The position numbers were made by a program, and so were the translations under genes. 64,000 bases of DNA, from positions 248,001 to 312,000 of the forward strand of contig CAVRWL010000002.1 of the NCBI GenBank assembly GCA_963724945.1. Reading direction: 5' to 3'. The notes below the pieces were generated by a model, which was given only the letters and a program-made list of their open reading frames with translations, ran no database searches and was not told where the DNA came from. Below are positions 33,474 to 42,101 of this stretch, piece by piece. Source of the DNA: Hyphomicrobium_A sp963724945 (GTDB lineage: Bacteria > Pseudomonadota > Alphaproteobacteria > Rhizobiales > Hyphomicrobiaceae). Position 1 is the first letter of the stretch, and every line of letters begins with the position of its first letter.

Positions 33474-34295
33474 CTACGCCCAGAACGCGGGCTCCGCCGG
33501 CTCCAGGTTCGGACCGATGCGCAAGGCCGAGCACGCGCGCGCGAGCCCCGTCGCATCGTCGATGTCGACCGCAAGCCCCGACAGCGTCCCCGGCCCGTGC
33601 GCCGGCTCGAAGCGGGAGCGCGGGATCTTGGTGAGGAAGCGATTGATCGGCTCCTCGATATCCATGCCGAGCACGGAGTTGTAGTCCCCGCACATGCCGA
33701 CGTCGGAGATGAAGGCGGTGCCCGCCGGCAAGACGCGATCGTCCGCCGTCGGCGCGTGTGTGTGCGTACCGATGACGGCCGACGCGCGCCCGTCGACGAA
33801 ATAGCCGAGCGCCTGCTTCTCGCTCGTCGCCTCGGCGTGGAAGTCGATGATGATCGCGTCGGCGCCTTGCTTCAGCCGGCACGCGGTGAGCTCGGCGTCA
33901 ATCGCGCGGAACGGGCAGTCGAGCTCGGCCATGAAGATGCGGCCCATGGCGTTGATCACCAGCACCTCGGCGCCGGCCGCGGTCTTGAACATGGCGGCAC
34001 CGCGGCCCGGCGTGCCGTGCGGATAGTTGATGGGGCGGATGAGCCGCTCGTGGCGCTCGATGAAGACGAGCGCCTCCTTCTGATCGAAGGCGTGGTTGCC
34101 CAGCGTGACGACATCGGCGCCGGCCCCCAACAGATCCTCGAGGATCGATTCCGTGATGCCGAAGCCGCCCGCCGCGTTCTCACCGTTGATGACGACGAAG
34201 TCGAGGGCGAAGCGCTGGCGCAAGCCGGGAAGCGCGTCGATGACCGCTTGGCGGCCAGGTCTGCCGACGATGTCGCCGAGAAAGAGAAGCCGCAT
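33474..34295 (-). CDS. YmdB-type metallophosphoesterase (TIGR00282 family)
   Basis: 273 aa with the family start MRLLFLGDIVGRPGR and metal ligands in GENAAGGFGI, LGNHAFDQKE, DFHAEATSEK and GTHTHAPT. Members act as 2',3'-cyclic nucleotide phosphodiesterases; B. subtilis YmdB is the characterised one. Start codon lies directly next to the stop of the cyclo-ligase gene (ends at 34296), so the two are a coupled operon, an arrangement common in rhizobia. Confidence 0.95.
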   Translation of the reverse strand: MRLLFLGDIVGRPGRQAVIDALPGLRQRFALDFVVINGENAAGGFGITESILEDLLGAGADVVTLGNHAFDQKEALVFIERHERLIRPINYPHGTPGRGAAMFKTAAGAEVLVINAMGRIFMAELDCPFRAIDAELTACRLKQGADAIIIDFHAEATSEKQALGYFVDGRASAVIGTHTHAPTADDRVLPAGTAFISDVGMCGDYNSVLGMDIEEPINRFLTKIPRSRFEPAHGPGTLSGLAVDIDDATGLARACSALRIGPNLEPAEPAFWA

Positions 34296-34874
34296 TTAAG
34301 GTCCTGAGCAGCGCATGGAGCCCGACGGGGTCAGCACCCAGTCGAGCCGCTGGTCATAGTCGAGATGAGGCACCGCGTCGACCTTGAGCTCGTCATAGCC
34401 GACCCCGACCGCGACGACGGGCTTCATGGAGCGCAGGCGGGCAAGCGTCCGGTCGTAGAAGCCGCCGCCGTAACCGAGCCGGTAACCATGCGCGTCGAAC
34501 GCTAAGAGCGGCACCAGCACCACGTCCGGCTCAAGCACGGGCTTGTCGGGAAGGGGCTCGGCAATGCCCCACTGCGCCGAGCCCATCCGATCGCCGGGTG
34601 CAAAGGCGCGGAATAGAAGCGGCTTGCCCTTGCCCTGCAGCACCGGCAGCGCCAGGCGAAAGCCCTCCCCGGCGAGCCTCGCCAGCAGGGCCGCGGGGTC
34701 GATCTCGTCGCGGATCGCCGAGAACCCTGAGATGACGGCACCAGGCTGCGGCGCCAGAAAGCTTAAGCCGTGGCGGGCGAGGTCGGCGCCCGCCTCGCGC
34801 CCGTGCTGCGCGTACGCGGCGGCGCGACGGGCGAGCGCCCGGGTTCTTTCTGCCCGTTTTTCGTCCGCCGTCAT
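34296..34874 (-). CDS. 5-formyltetrahydrofolate cyclo-ligase
   Basis: 192 aa from ATG 34874; the frame is open to 34970 but that part overlaps the probable 6S RNA. Conserved ATP/folate-binding segments: VLVPLLAFDAHGYRLGYGGG then FYDRTL, the signature of the family. Converts 5-formyl-THF to 5,10-methenyl-THF using ATP. In many proteobacteria this gene is downstream of the 6S RNA gene, as it appears to be here. Confidence 0.95.
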   Translation of the reverse strand: MTADEKRAERTRALARRAAAYAQHGREAGADLARHGLSFLAPQPGAVISGFSAIRDEIDPAALLARLAGEGFRLALPVLQGKGKPLLFRAFAPGDRMGSAQWGIAEPLPDKPVLEPDVVLVPLLAFDAHGYRLGYGGGFYDRTLARLRSMKPVVAVGVGYDELKVDAVPHLDYDQRLDWVLTPSGSMRCSGP

Positions 34875-34889
34875 GAGAACGAAAGCGAA

Positions 34890-35035
34890 AAATGCCGCGG
34901 TGGCCGTCGAAGCGGATGATCCCGCGTGGTCCCTACGAGAAGTAGGTGGGCGCCGTTTGTCCGAGGCCACGGCCTCGGTCAGGGACAGCTCCCGTGCGGA
35001 TCTTATAGGCCCCGGGGAACATAAGTGCCTCTAAC
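34890..35035 (-). ncRNA. ssrS: Probable 6S RNA (ssrS); ends approximate
   Basis: No protein frame is convincing here, but the minus strand reads as a structured RNA. Visible elements: GATCC near 35000 pairs with GGATC near 34920 as a closing stem; CCGAGGCC and GGCCTCGG form a hairpin near 34960-34980; CCTAC and GTAGG form another near 34930-34945. These sit in the position of the 6S central bubble and its 3'-strand hairpin. The location directly upstream of the cyclo-ligase gene and downstream of the zapA side is the known 6S neighbourhood. 6S RNA mimics an open promoter to sequester sigma-70 RNA polymerase. Ends were not determined. Confidence 0.65.
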
Positions 35036-35264
35036 GCACCCCGCAGCGACGTCGAATGTAGAGGATCGGGCGCGAAATTCCAGAGCCTTCAATTGCGGGG
35101 AGCCTCTTGACAAATCGATGGACCGATACGGCAAGGGGCGTCTTGCGGCCGCGCACCGCCATCGATCGTCTTTGCGCCTTCGCGTTGTGCCGGTGCACCC
35201 ATTGGGCGAAGCGAACCGTCTAAGAAGAGCGGCAAATCGTCAGCCGACGCAGTGGACGAAAGGC

Positions 35265-37571
35265 ATGGTGCGGACGCTTCGAAAACGGCCGGTTGGCCAG
35301 CTGCGGCTCGGCATCGGCGCCGCATTTGCGCTGATTGCGGCGCTCGCACTCGCGGGGCCGAGCGCCGCCGGGAGGTCGACCAGCGAGGCGCTCAAGGTCG
35401 GCATCTTTCTCTCCTCCGACGGTAACCGCTGCTTTAAGCCGGGCCTCGTCGCCGCCATCCGATACTTCACCACGCAGCTCGCCAAGCGCGTCAATGCCGG
35501 CGGGGGCATCAACGGCAGAAAGATTGCGCTAACCTTCTTCGACGACTTCGAGGACGCCGGCGCCGCCGTCGCCAACGTGAAGACGGCGATCGAGGACCCG
35601 GCGATGATGGCTATGATCGGCGTCTCGAGCTCCACGCGCGGGGACGCGATCTTCAAGGCTCTGGGACCTGAGATCCGCGAGCGGGCGATCCCCTTCATCA
35701 CCGAGATCTCGCTCGACAGCCTGTTTCGCGACGACGACAACGTCTTCACCATGACGAGCTCGGTACGCAATGAGCTCGAGGTCATCGGCAGAGTGGTCGT
35801 CGACGGCGGCTATCAGCGACCTGTGTTCGTCGGCCTCGACGACGACCTCTACTCGACCGCGCTCGGCGACGGCTTGCGGACAATGCCGTGGGGACCGCCG
35901 CTGGCGGGCAACATCAAGGCGCCGGTGCACGACTACAAGCTCGATGCCGGCTCCGCCCAAGCCATCGCCGCAGAGATCGCCGTGCAGAACCCCGACCTCA
36001 TTCTGCTCGCCATCAACAGCGGGCCGAGCATCACGCTCCTGCAGAAGCTCGCCGAGGCGGGCGTCAACGCTCCTGTCTTCGTGCTCCTCGGGCGCATCCA
36101 GAACATCGTCGACGCGCTCGAACCCAAGGGCTACGCCGGGGCGATGGAGCAGATCGCGCGCGAGGGCGTGCCCAACGTCTACAGTGAGCGTCTGCGCCAG
36201 CGGATCTGGCGCTCGCCGCGGGACACCTGGGTGTTCGATGATATCCGCAACGACGATGCGCCGGGCTGGAAGGACGGCACCTGCGACGAAAGAGGCGAGG
36301 CGCCCGCGCGCCAGATCTTCGATGCCGCCAACCGGCGCGTCGTCGGCCGCGGCACGCAGTACCGCGACATGCTGCAGCTGATTGTGGAGGCGGCGCGATC
36401 GGCGCCCGAAGGCGCAAGCGTCGTCGATTTGCGCCATCACATCGACGCGGAGCTGCGCGGCTTCGTCGAGGGGCGTCACGTCCTGAAGGGCCTGTGGCAG
36501 GACTGGGCGTTCACACACGACCGGACGGTCGCCGACGACACGCTCATCCTCGAGAAGGCCGCCGGCGATAGTGCCGTCGTGCTCGCACCCGTCCAATACC
36601 GCCGCATCAACGGTGCCCTGCAGAAGAGCCCCACCGTCTACACCTCGATCGATCTCATCAGTCTGTCGCGCATCGACTCAAACGATCGCAGCTTCGACGC
36701 CGAGTTCTACTTGTCGATAAAGAGCTCGGATGCCCGCATGGGCATCGACAAAATCGAGTTCACCAACGCCTACCGCTCGCAAGCGGGCGAAGGGCGCCTT
36801 GTCTTCACGCGCGAGATCAATGACGGGCGCGCCAATTCCGAGTTCCCCGCGGGCGTGAAGCTCTACAAGGTCTCGGGCAAGTTCGAGTTCGAGCCCGACC
36901 TCGGCGACTACCCGTTCGACACCCAGCGCCTCTCGGTGTCGTTCCAGCCAGCGAACGCCGCCGAGCCGTTTCTCATCCAGCCGGCAACGGCGCCCGAGCA
37001 GCGAGGCGAGGTCGCGGTCGACGGCTGGGAGTTGCAGGAGCGCTACGTCGGCTCCGATCAGGACATCGTGCCCACTTTCGGGGCCTCGCTCAGCGAGCGG
37101 CGCATCGTGCCCTTCTACAAATTCAACGCCACCTGGGTCGTGAAACGCCTCGCCGTCGACTATTACCTGCGCGTCGTGGTGCCGCTCGGCTTCATCCTGC
37201 TCGTCACCTACTTCTCGGTGTTCCTGCCGCACTCGCGCTTCGAGTCGATCATGGCGATCGAGGTGACGGCGCTTCTGTCGTCGATCGCGCTCTATCTGGC
37301 GCTGCCCAAGGTCGACTCCGATCAGGCGACGTTCTCCGACAAGCTCTTCATGCTGACCTATGCGGCGGTGAGCCTCATGATCGGCCTGTCGATCATCAAG
37401 GACAACATGCGCAAGTCAAAGGAGGTCGTCTTGGTCATCTCCATCCTGCAATGGGTTGTCTTCCCGATCGCGACGATCGGCTTCGTCATGTATCTGCTGC
37501 CCGGCACCAAGGGCAGCGCGGTGCGGCTCGCCGAGCCGCTTGCCGCGCTCTGGCGCACGCTGGCGGGTTGA
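35265..37571 (+). CDS. Periplasmic-binding-protein / pentameric ligand-gated ion channel fusion
   Basis: 768 aa from ATG 35265 with AAAGG upstream; the frame extends left to 35025 without a ribosome site. Residues 1-36 are a signal peptide. Residues about 43-435 are a type-1 periplasmic binding domain like LIVBP/branched-chain amino-acid receptors (ALKVGIFLSSDG, VNAGGGINGRKIALTFFDDF). Residues about 455-630 are a Cys-loop receptor beta-sandwich with the pro-loop DYPFDTQRLSVSF (near 547), lacking the Cys pair, as in bacterial homologues. Four helices follow: M1 (DYYLRVVVPLGFILLVTYF, near 632), M2 (near 659-682, IMAIEVTALLSSIALYL), M3 and M4, ending near 750. It should be an inner-membrane channel gated by a periplasmic ligand. 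Ligand and ion selectivity are unknown. A TerB-like gene starts 47 bp downstream. Confidence 0.9.
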   Translation: MVRTLRKRPVGQLRLGIGAAFALIAALALAGPSAAGRSTSEALKVGIFLSSDGNRCFKPGLVAAIRYFTTQLAKRVNAGGGINGRKIALTFFDDFEDAGAAVANVKTAIEDPAMMAMIGVSSSTRGDAIFKALGPEIRERAIPFITEISLDSLFRDDDNVFTMTSSVRNELEVIGRVVVDGGYQRPVFVGLDDDLYSTALGDGLRTMPWGPPLAGNIKAPVHDYKLDAGSAQAIAAEIAVQNPDLILLAINSGPSITLLQKLAEAGVNAPVFVLLGRIQNIVDALEPKGYAGAMEQIAREGVPNVYSERLRQRIWRSPRDTWVFDDIRNDDAPGWKDGTCDERGEAPARQIFDAANRRVVGRGTQYRDMLQLIVEAARSAPEGASVVDLRHHIDAELRGFVEGRHVLKGLWQDWAFTHDRTVADDTLILEKAAGDSAVVLAPVQYRRINGALQKSPTVYTSIDLISLSRIDSNDRSFDAEFYLSIKSSDARMGIDKIEFTNAYRSQAGEGRLVFTREINDGRANSEFPAGVKLYKVSGKFEFEPDLGDYPFDTQRLSVSFQPANAAEPFLIQPATAPEQRGEVAVDGWELQERYVGSDQDIVPTFGASLSERRIVPFYKFNATWVVKRLAVDYYLRVVVPLGFILLVTYFSVFLPHSRFESIMAIEVTALLSSIALYLALPKVDSDQATFSDKLFMLTYAAVSLMIGLSIIKDNMRKSKEVVLVISILQWVVFPIATIGFVMYLLPGTKGSAVRLAEPLAALWRTLAG

Positions 37572-37618
37572 CCCGCCGACGCTGCGGGCCTATGTGCCGC
37601 TCTTGGTGTGGAGACCGC

Positions 37619-38098
37619 ATGATCGAGCGCTTGCTCAATTTCCTCTCGGGAGCGGAAGCACCGGCGACCAAGCCGGGCCCCGACGAGCTGCATCTCGCCG
37701 TCGCGGCGTTGCTGATCGAGGCCGCGCGCATGGACGAGAGCTTCGATGCGGCCGAGCGGGCGACGATTGAGCGCCTGCTCGCCGCAAAGTTCGATCTTGC
37801 TCCCGGTGCCGTCGCGACGCTCATTGCCGCCGCCGAGAAGAAGGTGAGCGACGCGACGCAATACTTTCCCTTCACCCGCGCGATCCTGAAGCGGATGACC
37901 ACGGAGCAGCGGGTGGAGATCATCGAGATGCTGTGGGAGGTCGCCTACGCCGACGGCGTCCTCGACCCGCATGAGGACGCGCTGCTGCGGCAGATTGCCG
38001 GGCTCATTCACGTGCCCGACCGGGATCGCGGCCTGGCGCGCAAGCGGGCGTTGGACAAGATCGCGGCGGCGCGAGGCCGCGACAGCGAGGCGCAGTAG
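37619..38098 (+). CDS. TerB-like family protein
   Basis: 159 aa from ATG 37619. All-helical protein with the TerB-like core: LAVAALLIEAARMDESFDAA then ERATIERLL, and in the second half EVAYADGVLDPHEDALLRQI, containing the acidic/His residues (ADG.LD..E) that mark the family. TerB proteins were named from tellurite resistance; this stand-alone group is widespread and has no proven role. It is probably co-transcribed with the channel gene. It ends 1 bp from the convergent zapA stop. Confidence 0.88.
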   Translation: MIERLLNFLSGAEAPATKPGPDELHLAVAALLIEAARMDESFDAAERATIERLLAAKFDLAPGAVATLIAAAEKKVSDATQYFPFTRAILKRMTTEQRVEIIEMLWEVAYADGVLDPHEDALLRQIAGLIHVPDRDRGLARKRALDKIAAARGRDSEAQ

Positions 38099-38099
38099 G

Positions 38100-38486
38100 C
38101 TAGGCGTCGCCGCCTGCGGCCATCTTGCGCCGGTACTCCGCGCGGATGGCCTCCGGCTCGCGCCTTTCGGCCGCCGCCTGAACGCGCGCCGGAACGTTGG
38201 ACTGAACGTTGGACTGACCGTTGGATTGCCCGCCGTCCTGGCGGGCGCCCCGCTCGCCCGCCTTCGACATCTCGGCGAGCACCGCGCGTGCATCCATGAG
38301 CTCGTCGGTGATCAGCAGCGCCGCGGTCAGCATCAACCGGTCGTCGCCGACGTTGCCGTACTCCTGCGCCAGCGCGTCGATGCGGGCCTTGACGTAGGCG
38401 GCGAGCTCCTCGAGTCGCGCCTCCTCGCCGTCACCGCAGTCGAAACGGTAGAGCCGTCCGTTCATATTGACCGCGACTTGGCCCAT
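38100..38486 (-). CDS. zapA: Cell division protein ZapA
   Basis: 128 aa from ATG 38486 with GGAG upstream. N-terminal ZapA domain (VAVNMNGRLYRFDCGDGEEA then RLEELAAYV) and long helix (LMLTAALLITDELMDARA) that drives dimerisation and FtsZ bundling. The C-terminal third is a variable tail containing a Gln/Ser/Asn repeat (QSNGQSNVQSNV) encoded by short DNA repeats around 38195-38230. Same-strand neighbour is the DUF4164-like gene, a common rhizobial pair. Confidence 0.92.
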   Translation of the reverse strand: MGQVAVNMNGRLYRFDCGDGEEARLEELAAYVKARIDALAQEYGNVGDDRLMLTAALLITDELMDARAVLAEMSKAGERGARQDGGQSNGQSNVQSNVPARVQAAAERREPEAIRAEYRRKMAAGGDA

Positions 38487-38525
38487 CGCCTCCACTCCGA
38501 CACGGCACCTCAACAAAAGAGCGAG

Positions 38526-38777
38526 CTAGGCGCCCTTTTCGAGCACGTTATGCAGCGAGTCTATGACCCAATCAATGCGGTTGACCGCCTCGGCGCGGCT
38601 CTCCTCGAGTCGCGCAAGACGCTCTTGCGCCTCCTGCAACTGCGCCTTGAGGCGGTCGCGCTCGCGCTCCAGCGTCCTGATATAGACCGCCGGCCGCTCT
38701 GCCAAATCAGTGACCGCTGCCCGCGCTACGGTACTGCGGCGCGGCCGCTTGCTCTTGCCTCTGGCCCGCTCAGCCAT
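38526..38777 (-). CDS. DUF4164-like coiled-coil protein
   Basis: 83 aa from ATG 38777 with GGAGG upstream. Basic N-terminus (RGKSKRPRRSTVARAA), then a predicted coiled coil (RTLERERDRLKAQLQEAQER then LARLEESRAE) and a short C-terminal helix (RIDWVIDSLHNVLE). It sits directly upstream of zapA, as DUF4164 genes do in rhizobia, suggesting a division-related function. That role is inferred from context only. Confidence 0.8.
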   Translation of the reverse strand: MAERARGKSKRPRRSTVARAAVTDLAERPAVYIRTLERERDRLKAQLQEAQERLARLEESRAEAVNRIDWVIDSLHNVLEKGA

Positions 38778-39084
38778 CTGGTTGCCCTCCGGAACGCACC
38801 CAAAGCCCCCAGGGCGCCCCACGGCTCTGCCGTTAGGAGACCTTATGGGCCGGCGTTCGAGCCCGTCAACAAACCAGCCGTCGAATGCGCCTCACCCCAA
38901 CAGAATTCTCAAGCCGTGCGATCAAAAAGCCAATGCGAGCCCAATGCGAGCCCGCGAGCCATGCAGCATCGACAGGGCCGCATTGACAGGGCGGCGTCGC
39001 GTCCAGTTAATGGCCCCGCCTTTGGCACGCGGCACGATGCGCGCCTCTTTTGGAAAAGAATTCAACGTGCTCTAGGAGGCAAAG
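38778..39084. other. Intergenic region upstream of gap
   Basis: 307 bp between divergent genes. No coding frame is supported. It contains a tandem CAATGCGAGCC-type repeat around 38931-38952. It should hold the promoters for gap-cobB and for the DUF4164-zapA pair. In many rhizobia a transketolase gene lies in this position; it is absent here. Confidence 0.5.
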
Positions 39085-40095
39085 ATGGCTGTGAAGGTCG
39101 CGATCTCCGGTTTCGGCCGCATCGGCAGGAACGTGCTGCGTGCCGCGGCGGAGGCCAAGCGCAGCGACCTCACCTTCGTCGCCATTAACGACCTCGTTCC
39201 CACCAAGGACAACGCGCATCTGTTCAAATATGACAGTGTGCACGGAACGTTTCCCGGCGAGGTGAAGGTCGTCGGCGACAGCATCGACGTCGGCCTCGGC
39301 GCGCCCATTAAGGTGTTGGCGGAAAAGGATCCTTCCAAGCTTCCGTGGAAGGAGCTCGGCGTCGACATCGTCATGGAGTGCACCGGAATTTTCACCGACA
39401 AGGCCAAAGCCGAGGTGCACCTTGCGGCCGGCGCCAAGCGCGTGCTCGTCTCCGCGCCCTCCAAGGGTGCGGACCTGACGGTGGTGTACGGCGTCAACCA
39501 TGAAAAGCTCACTCCTGAGCACAAGGTCGTCTCCAACGCGTCGTGCACGACGAACTGCTTGGCACCGGTCGCCAAGGTGCTGAACGACCTCGTCGGCATC
39601 AAGTCGGGCTTCATGACGACGATCCACGCCTATACCAACGACCAGCGCATTCTCGACCAGGCGCACAAGGACATGCGGCGTGCCCGAGCGGCCGCACTCT
39701 CCATGATTCCCACCTCGACGGGGGCGGCCAAGGCCATCGGCTTGGTGCTGCCCGAGCTCAACGGCAAGCTCGAAGGCGTTTCCATCCGCGTGCCGACGCC
39801 GAACGTGTCGGTCATCGATCTGAAATTCATCCCCGGCCGCGAGACGACGATCGATGAGATCAACAAGGCAATGGAGCACGCCTCGCGCCAGCAATTGAAG
39901 GGCATCATGAGCTACGAGACCGAGGAGCTCGTGTCGATCGACTTTAATAACTCGCCCTATTCGGCGAACTTCGATTCGACGCAGACGCAGATGGTCGATG
40001 GGCAGCTCGGGCGCGTGCTCGCCTGGTACGACAACGAGTGGGGCTTTTCCAACCGGATGCTCGATACCGCCGTCGTGATGGGCAAGCTCATCTAG
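39085..40095 (+). CDS. gap: Glyceraldehyde-3-phosphate dehydrogenase, type I
   Basis: 336 aa, AGGAGG before the ATG. NAD-binding start VKVAISGFGRIGRNVLR, catalytic SNASCTTNC with Cys154, His in TTIHAYTNDQ, and WYDNEWGFSNRM near the C-terminus. Glycolytic/gluconeogenic enzyme, cytoplasmic tetramer. No transketolase or phosphoglycerate kinase gene is adjacent, unlike the common tkt-gap-pgk order; the next gene is a sirtuin. Confidence 0.97.
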   Translation: MAVKVAISGFGRIGRNVLRAAAEAKRSDLTFVAINDLVPTKDNAHLFKYDSVHGTFPGEVKVVGDSIDVGLGAPIKVLAEKDPSKLPWKELGVDIVMECTGIFTDKAKAEVHLAAGAKRVLVSAPSKGADLTVVYGVNHEKLTPEHKVVSNASCTTNCLAPVAKVLNDLVGIKSGFMTTIHAYTNDQRILDQAHKDMRRARAAALSMIPTSTGAAKAIGLVLPELNGKLEGVSIRVPTPNVSVIDLKFIPGRETTIDEINKAMEHASRQQLKGIMSYETEELVSIDFNNSPYSANFDSTQTQMVDGQLGRVLAWYDNEWGFSNRMLDTAVVMGKLI

Positions 40096-40101
40096 TCCCA
40101 C

Positions 40102-40815
40102 TTGGGCCCCTACCGGCACATCGTCGTATTGACCGGCGCCGGGCTCTCCGCCGAGTCGGGCCTCTCGACGTTCCGCGACAAGGACGGCATCTGGGCCAAG
40201 TACGACTACCGCGAGGTGGCCACACCCGAGGGCTTTGCGCGCAACCCGCAGCTCGTGCACGATTTCTACAACCAGCGCCGGCGCGCGCTCAAAGGCGTCA
40301 AGCCGAACGCCGCCCACCTCGCCCTTGCGAGGCTCGAGCGCGAGCAGACTCACAAGCACGGGGGCGACGTCGTCGTCACGCAGAACATCGACGCGCTGCA
40401 CGAGGCTGCCGGCTCAAAGGGCCTGATCCACATGCACGGCGAGCTGTTGAAGGCGCTTTGCGCCACCTGCGGGGAGCGCGCCGCATGCGAGGTCGACCTC
40501 GGGCTCGAGACGCTCTGCCCCTCCTGCGGCAAACCCGGCGCCATGCGCCCTGACGTCGTTTGGTTCGGCGAGATGCCCTATCACATGGAGGCGATCGCGG
40601 AGGCCATTGCCGCCGCCGATCTCTTTCTCTCGATCGGTACCAGCGGGAATGTCTACCCGGCGGCGGGCTTCGTGGCGCAAGCGCGCGCAGGCGGCGCGCA
40701 CACGGTCGAGCTCAACCTCGAGCCATCCGAAGGCGCGAGCTTCTTTGCCGAGACGATCCACGGGCGCGCGACCGAGATCGTGCCGGCCTACGTCGAGCGA
40801 CTGCTCCGCACATGA
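40102..40815 (+). CDS. cobB: NAD-dependent protein deacylase (sirtuin, CobB-like)
   Basis: 237 aa from a TTG at 40102, six bases after the gap stop. Sirtuin motifs: GAGLSAESGLSTFRD (NAD binding), TQNIDALHEAAG, catalytic His in HMHGEL, zinc Cys pairs CATC and CPSC, GEMPY, and IGTSGNVYPAAGF. Class III bacterial sirtuins remove acetyl or succinyl groups from lysines, using NAD. The tight link to gap suggests co-transcription; gap is a known acetylation target in bacteria, so a regulatory link is plausible but untested. Confidence 0.93.
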   Translation: MGPYRHIVVLTGAGLSAESGLSTFRDKDGIWAKYDYREVATPEGFARNPQLVHDFYNQRRRALKGVKPNAAHLALARLEREQTHKHGGDVVVTQNIDALHEAAGSKGLIHMHGELLKALCATCGERAACEVDLGLETLCPSCGKPGAMRPDVVWFGEMPYHMEAIAEAIAAADLFLSIGTSGNVYPAAGFVAQARAGGAHTVELNLEPSEGASFFAETIHGRATEIVPAYVERLLRT

Positions 40816-40862
40816 TGAAAGCGACCAGAGACCCTACGACGCCGTCATCCCGGCGCAGGGCG

Positions 40863-42101
40863 CTACGTGCGGCGGAAGACGGCGACGGCCTCGATGTGCG
40901 GCGAATAGAGGAACTGGTCGATGGGCGTGACACGCTCCAACTTGTAGCCGCCGTCGAGCAGGATGCGCGCATCGCGCGCGAGCGTCGCCGGATTGCACGA
41001 GACTGCCGCGATCGTTCCGACCTGCGACTGCGCGAGTGCCACCGCTTGCGCCGCGGCTCCGGCGCGCGGCGGATCGAGCACGACCGCGTCGAAGGTACTG
41101 AGCTCGCGCGCCGCGAGCGGCTCGCGGAAGAGGTCGCGCACTTTTGTCTCGATGGGTTTCAACCCCGGCGTGCGCTTAGCCGCGTTGGCGAGCGCCGCGA
41201 TCGCCTGGCGGTCGCCGTCGACGGCGAGAGCCGCAGCGCCCTTGGCGAGCGGGAACGTGAACGCGCCAAGCCCACAGAAGAGATCGGCGATGCGCTTGGC
41301 CGGCGCGAGCGCGGCCGCGATGAGACGCACCATCTCGGCTTCCACCACGGGCGAGGCCTGCAGGAAGGCGCGCGGCGGCAGCACCACGTTGGCCGCGCCG
41401 AAACGCACGGCCGGGATCGTGCTCTGGTAGATCGTGTCGCCGGCGAGCGTCACGCGCGCGAGCTTGGCGCGCGCGGCCTCGTGCGCGATGCGCTCGCGCG
41501 TCTCCGGCGAAAGCTCGGCCGGCACATCCTCGATCGCCACATCGAGCCCGTTGGCGGCAAGCGTCACGGCGAGCCGCACCGGCAGACGCCGCGAGGTGAG
41601 CGGCTCGGCGAGTCGTTTCAAGGCCGGCAGCGCGGAGACGATCGCGGGCGCGGTGACGGGGCACTCGTGCAGCTCGACGATGTCGTGCCCCTTCGCCTCG
41701 TAGAAGCCCAAGACGACGCCGCGGCCGGTGCGCCGCGCGGAGAACGTCGCGCGGCGGCGCGCGCCCGGCCCGACGCTGATGACGGGATCGACGGACGCCT
41801 CGATCCCGCGCGCGGCGAAGGCGGCCGTCACCAGCTCGCGCTTCCAGGCGAGATAGGCGGTGCGCTCGAGGTGCTGCAGCGCGCAGCCTCCGCAGTGCGT
41901 GAAGTGGCGGCAGACCGGAGGAACACGCTCCGGGCTCTTGGAGATGACGGCGACGAGCCGCCCGCGCTCCCCCTTCACCTCGGCCTGCACCTGCTCGCCG
42001 GGGAGCACGTAGGGAACGTACACGGGCCCCGACGGCGTCTCCGCGATGCCGTCGCCCTGCGCGCCCAGGCGCGCGATGTCGAGGCCGAAGGTGTCACCCA
42101 T
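40863..42101 (-). CDS. 23S rRNA m5U methyltransferase-type RNA methylase (RlmD/RumA family)
   Basis: 412 aa. TRAM-like N-terminal domain, then a cluster CRHFTHCGGCALQH matching the [4Fe-4S] site of the RumA group. SAM domain motif ADLFCGLGAFTFPLA, nucleophile and general-base region VLDPPRAGA and SCNPATLARD, containing the catalytic Cys. Methylates uridine C5 in rRNA or tRNA. Its start overlaps the tlyA stop by 8 bp. Confidence 0.93.
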   Translation of the reverse strand: MGDTFGLDIARLGAQGDGIAETPSGPVYVPYVLPGEQVQAEVKGERGRLVAVISKSPERVPPVCRHFTHCGGCALQHLERTAYLAWKRELVTAAFAARGIEASVDPVISVGPGARRRATFSARRTGRGVVLGFYEAKGHDIVELHECPVTAPAIVSALPALKRLAEPLTSRRLPVRLAVTLAANGLDVAIEDVPAELSPETRERIAHEAARAKLARVTLAGDTIYQSTIPAVRFGAANVVLPPRAFLQASPVVEAEMVRLIAAALAPAKRIADLFCGLGAFTFPLAKGAAALAVDGDRQAIAALANAAKRTPGLKPIETKVRDLFREPLAARELSTFDAVVLDPPRAGAAAQAVALAQSQVGTIAAVSCNPATLARDARILLDGGYKLERVTPIDQFLYSPHIEAVAVFRRT

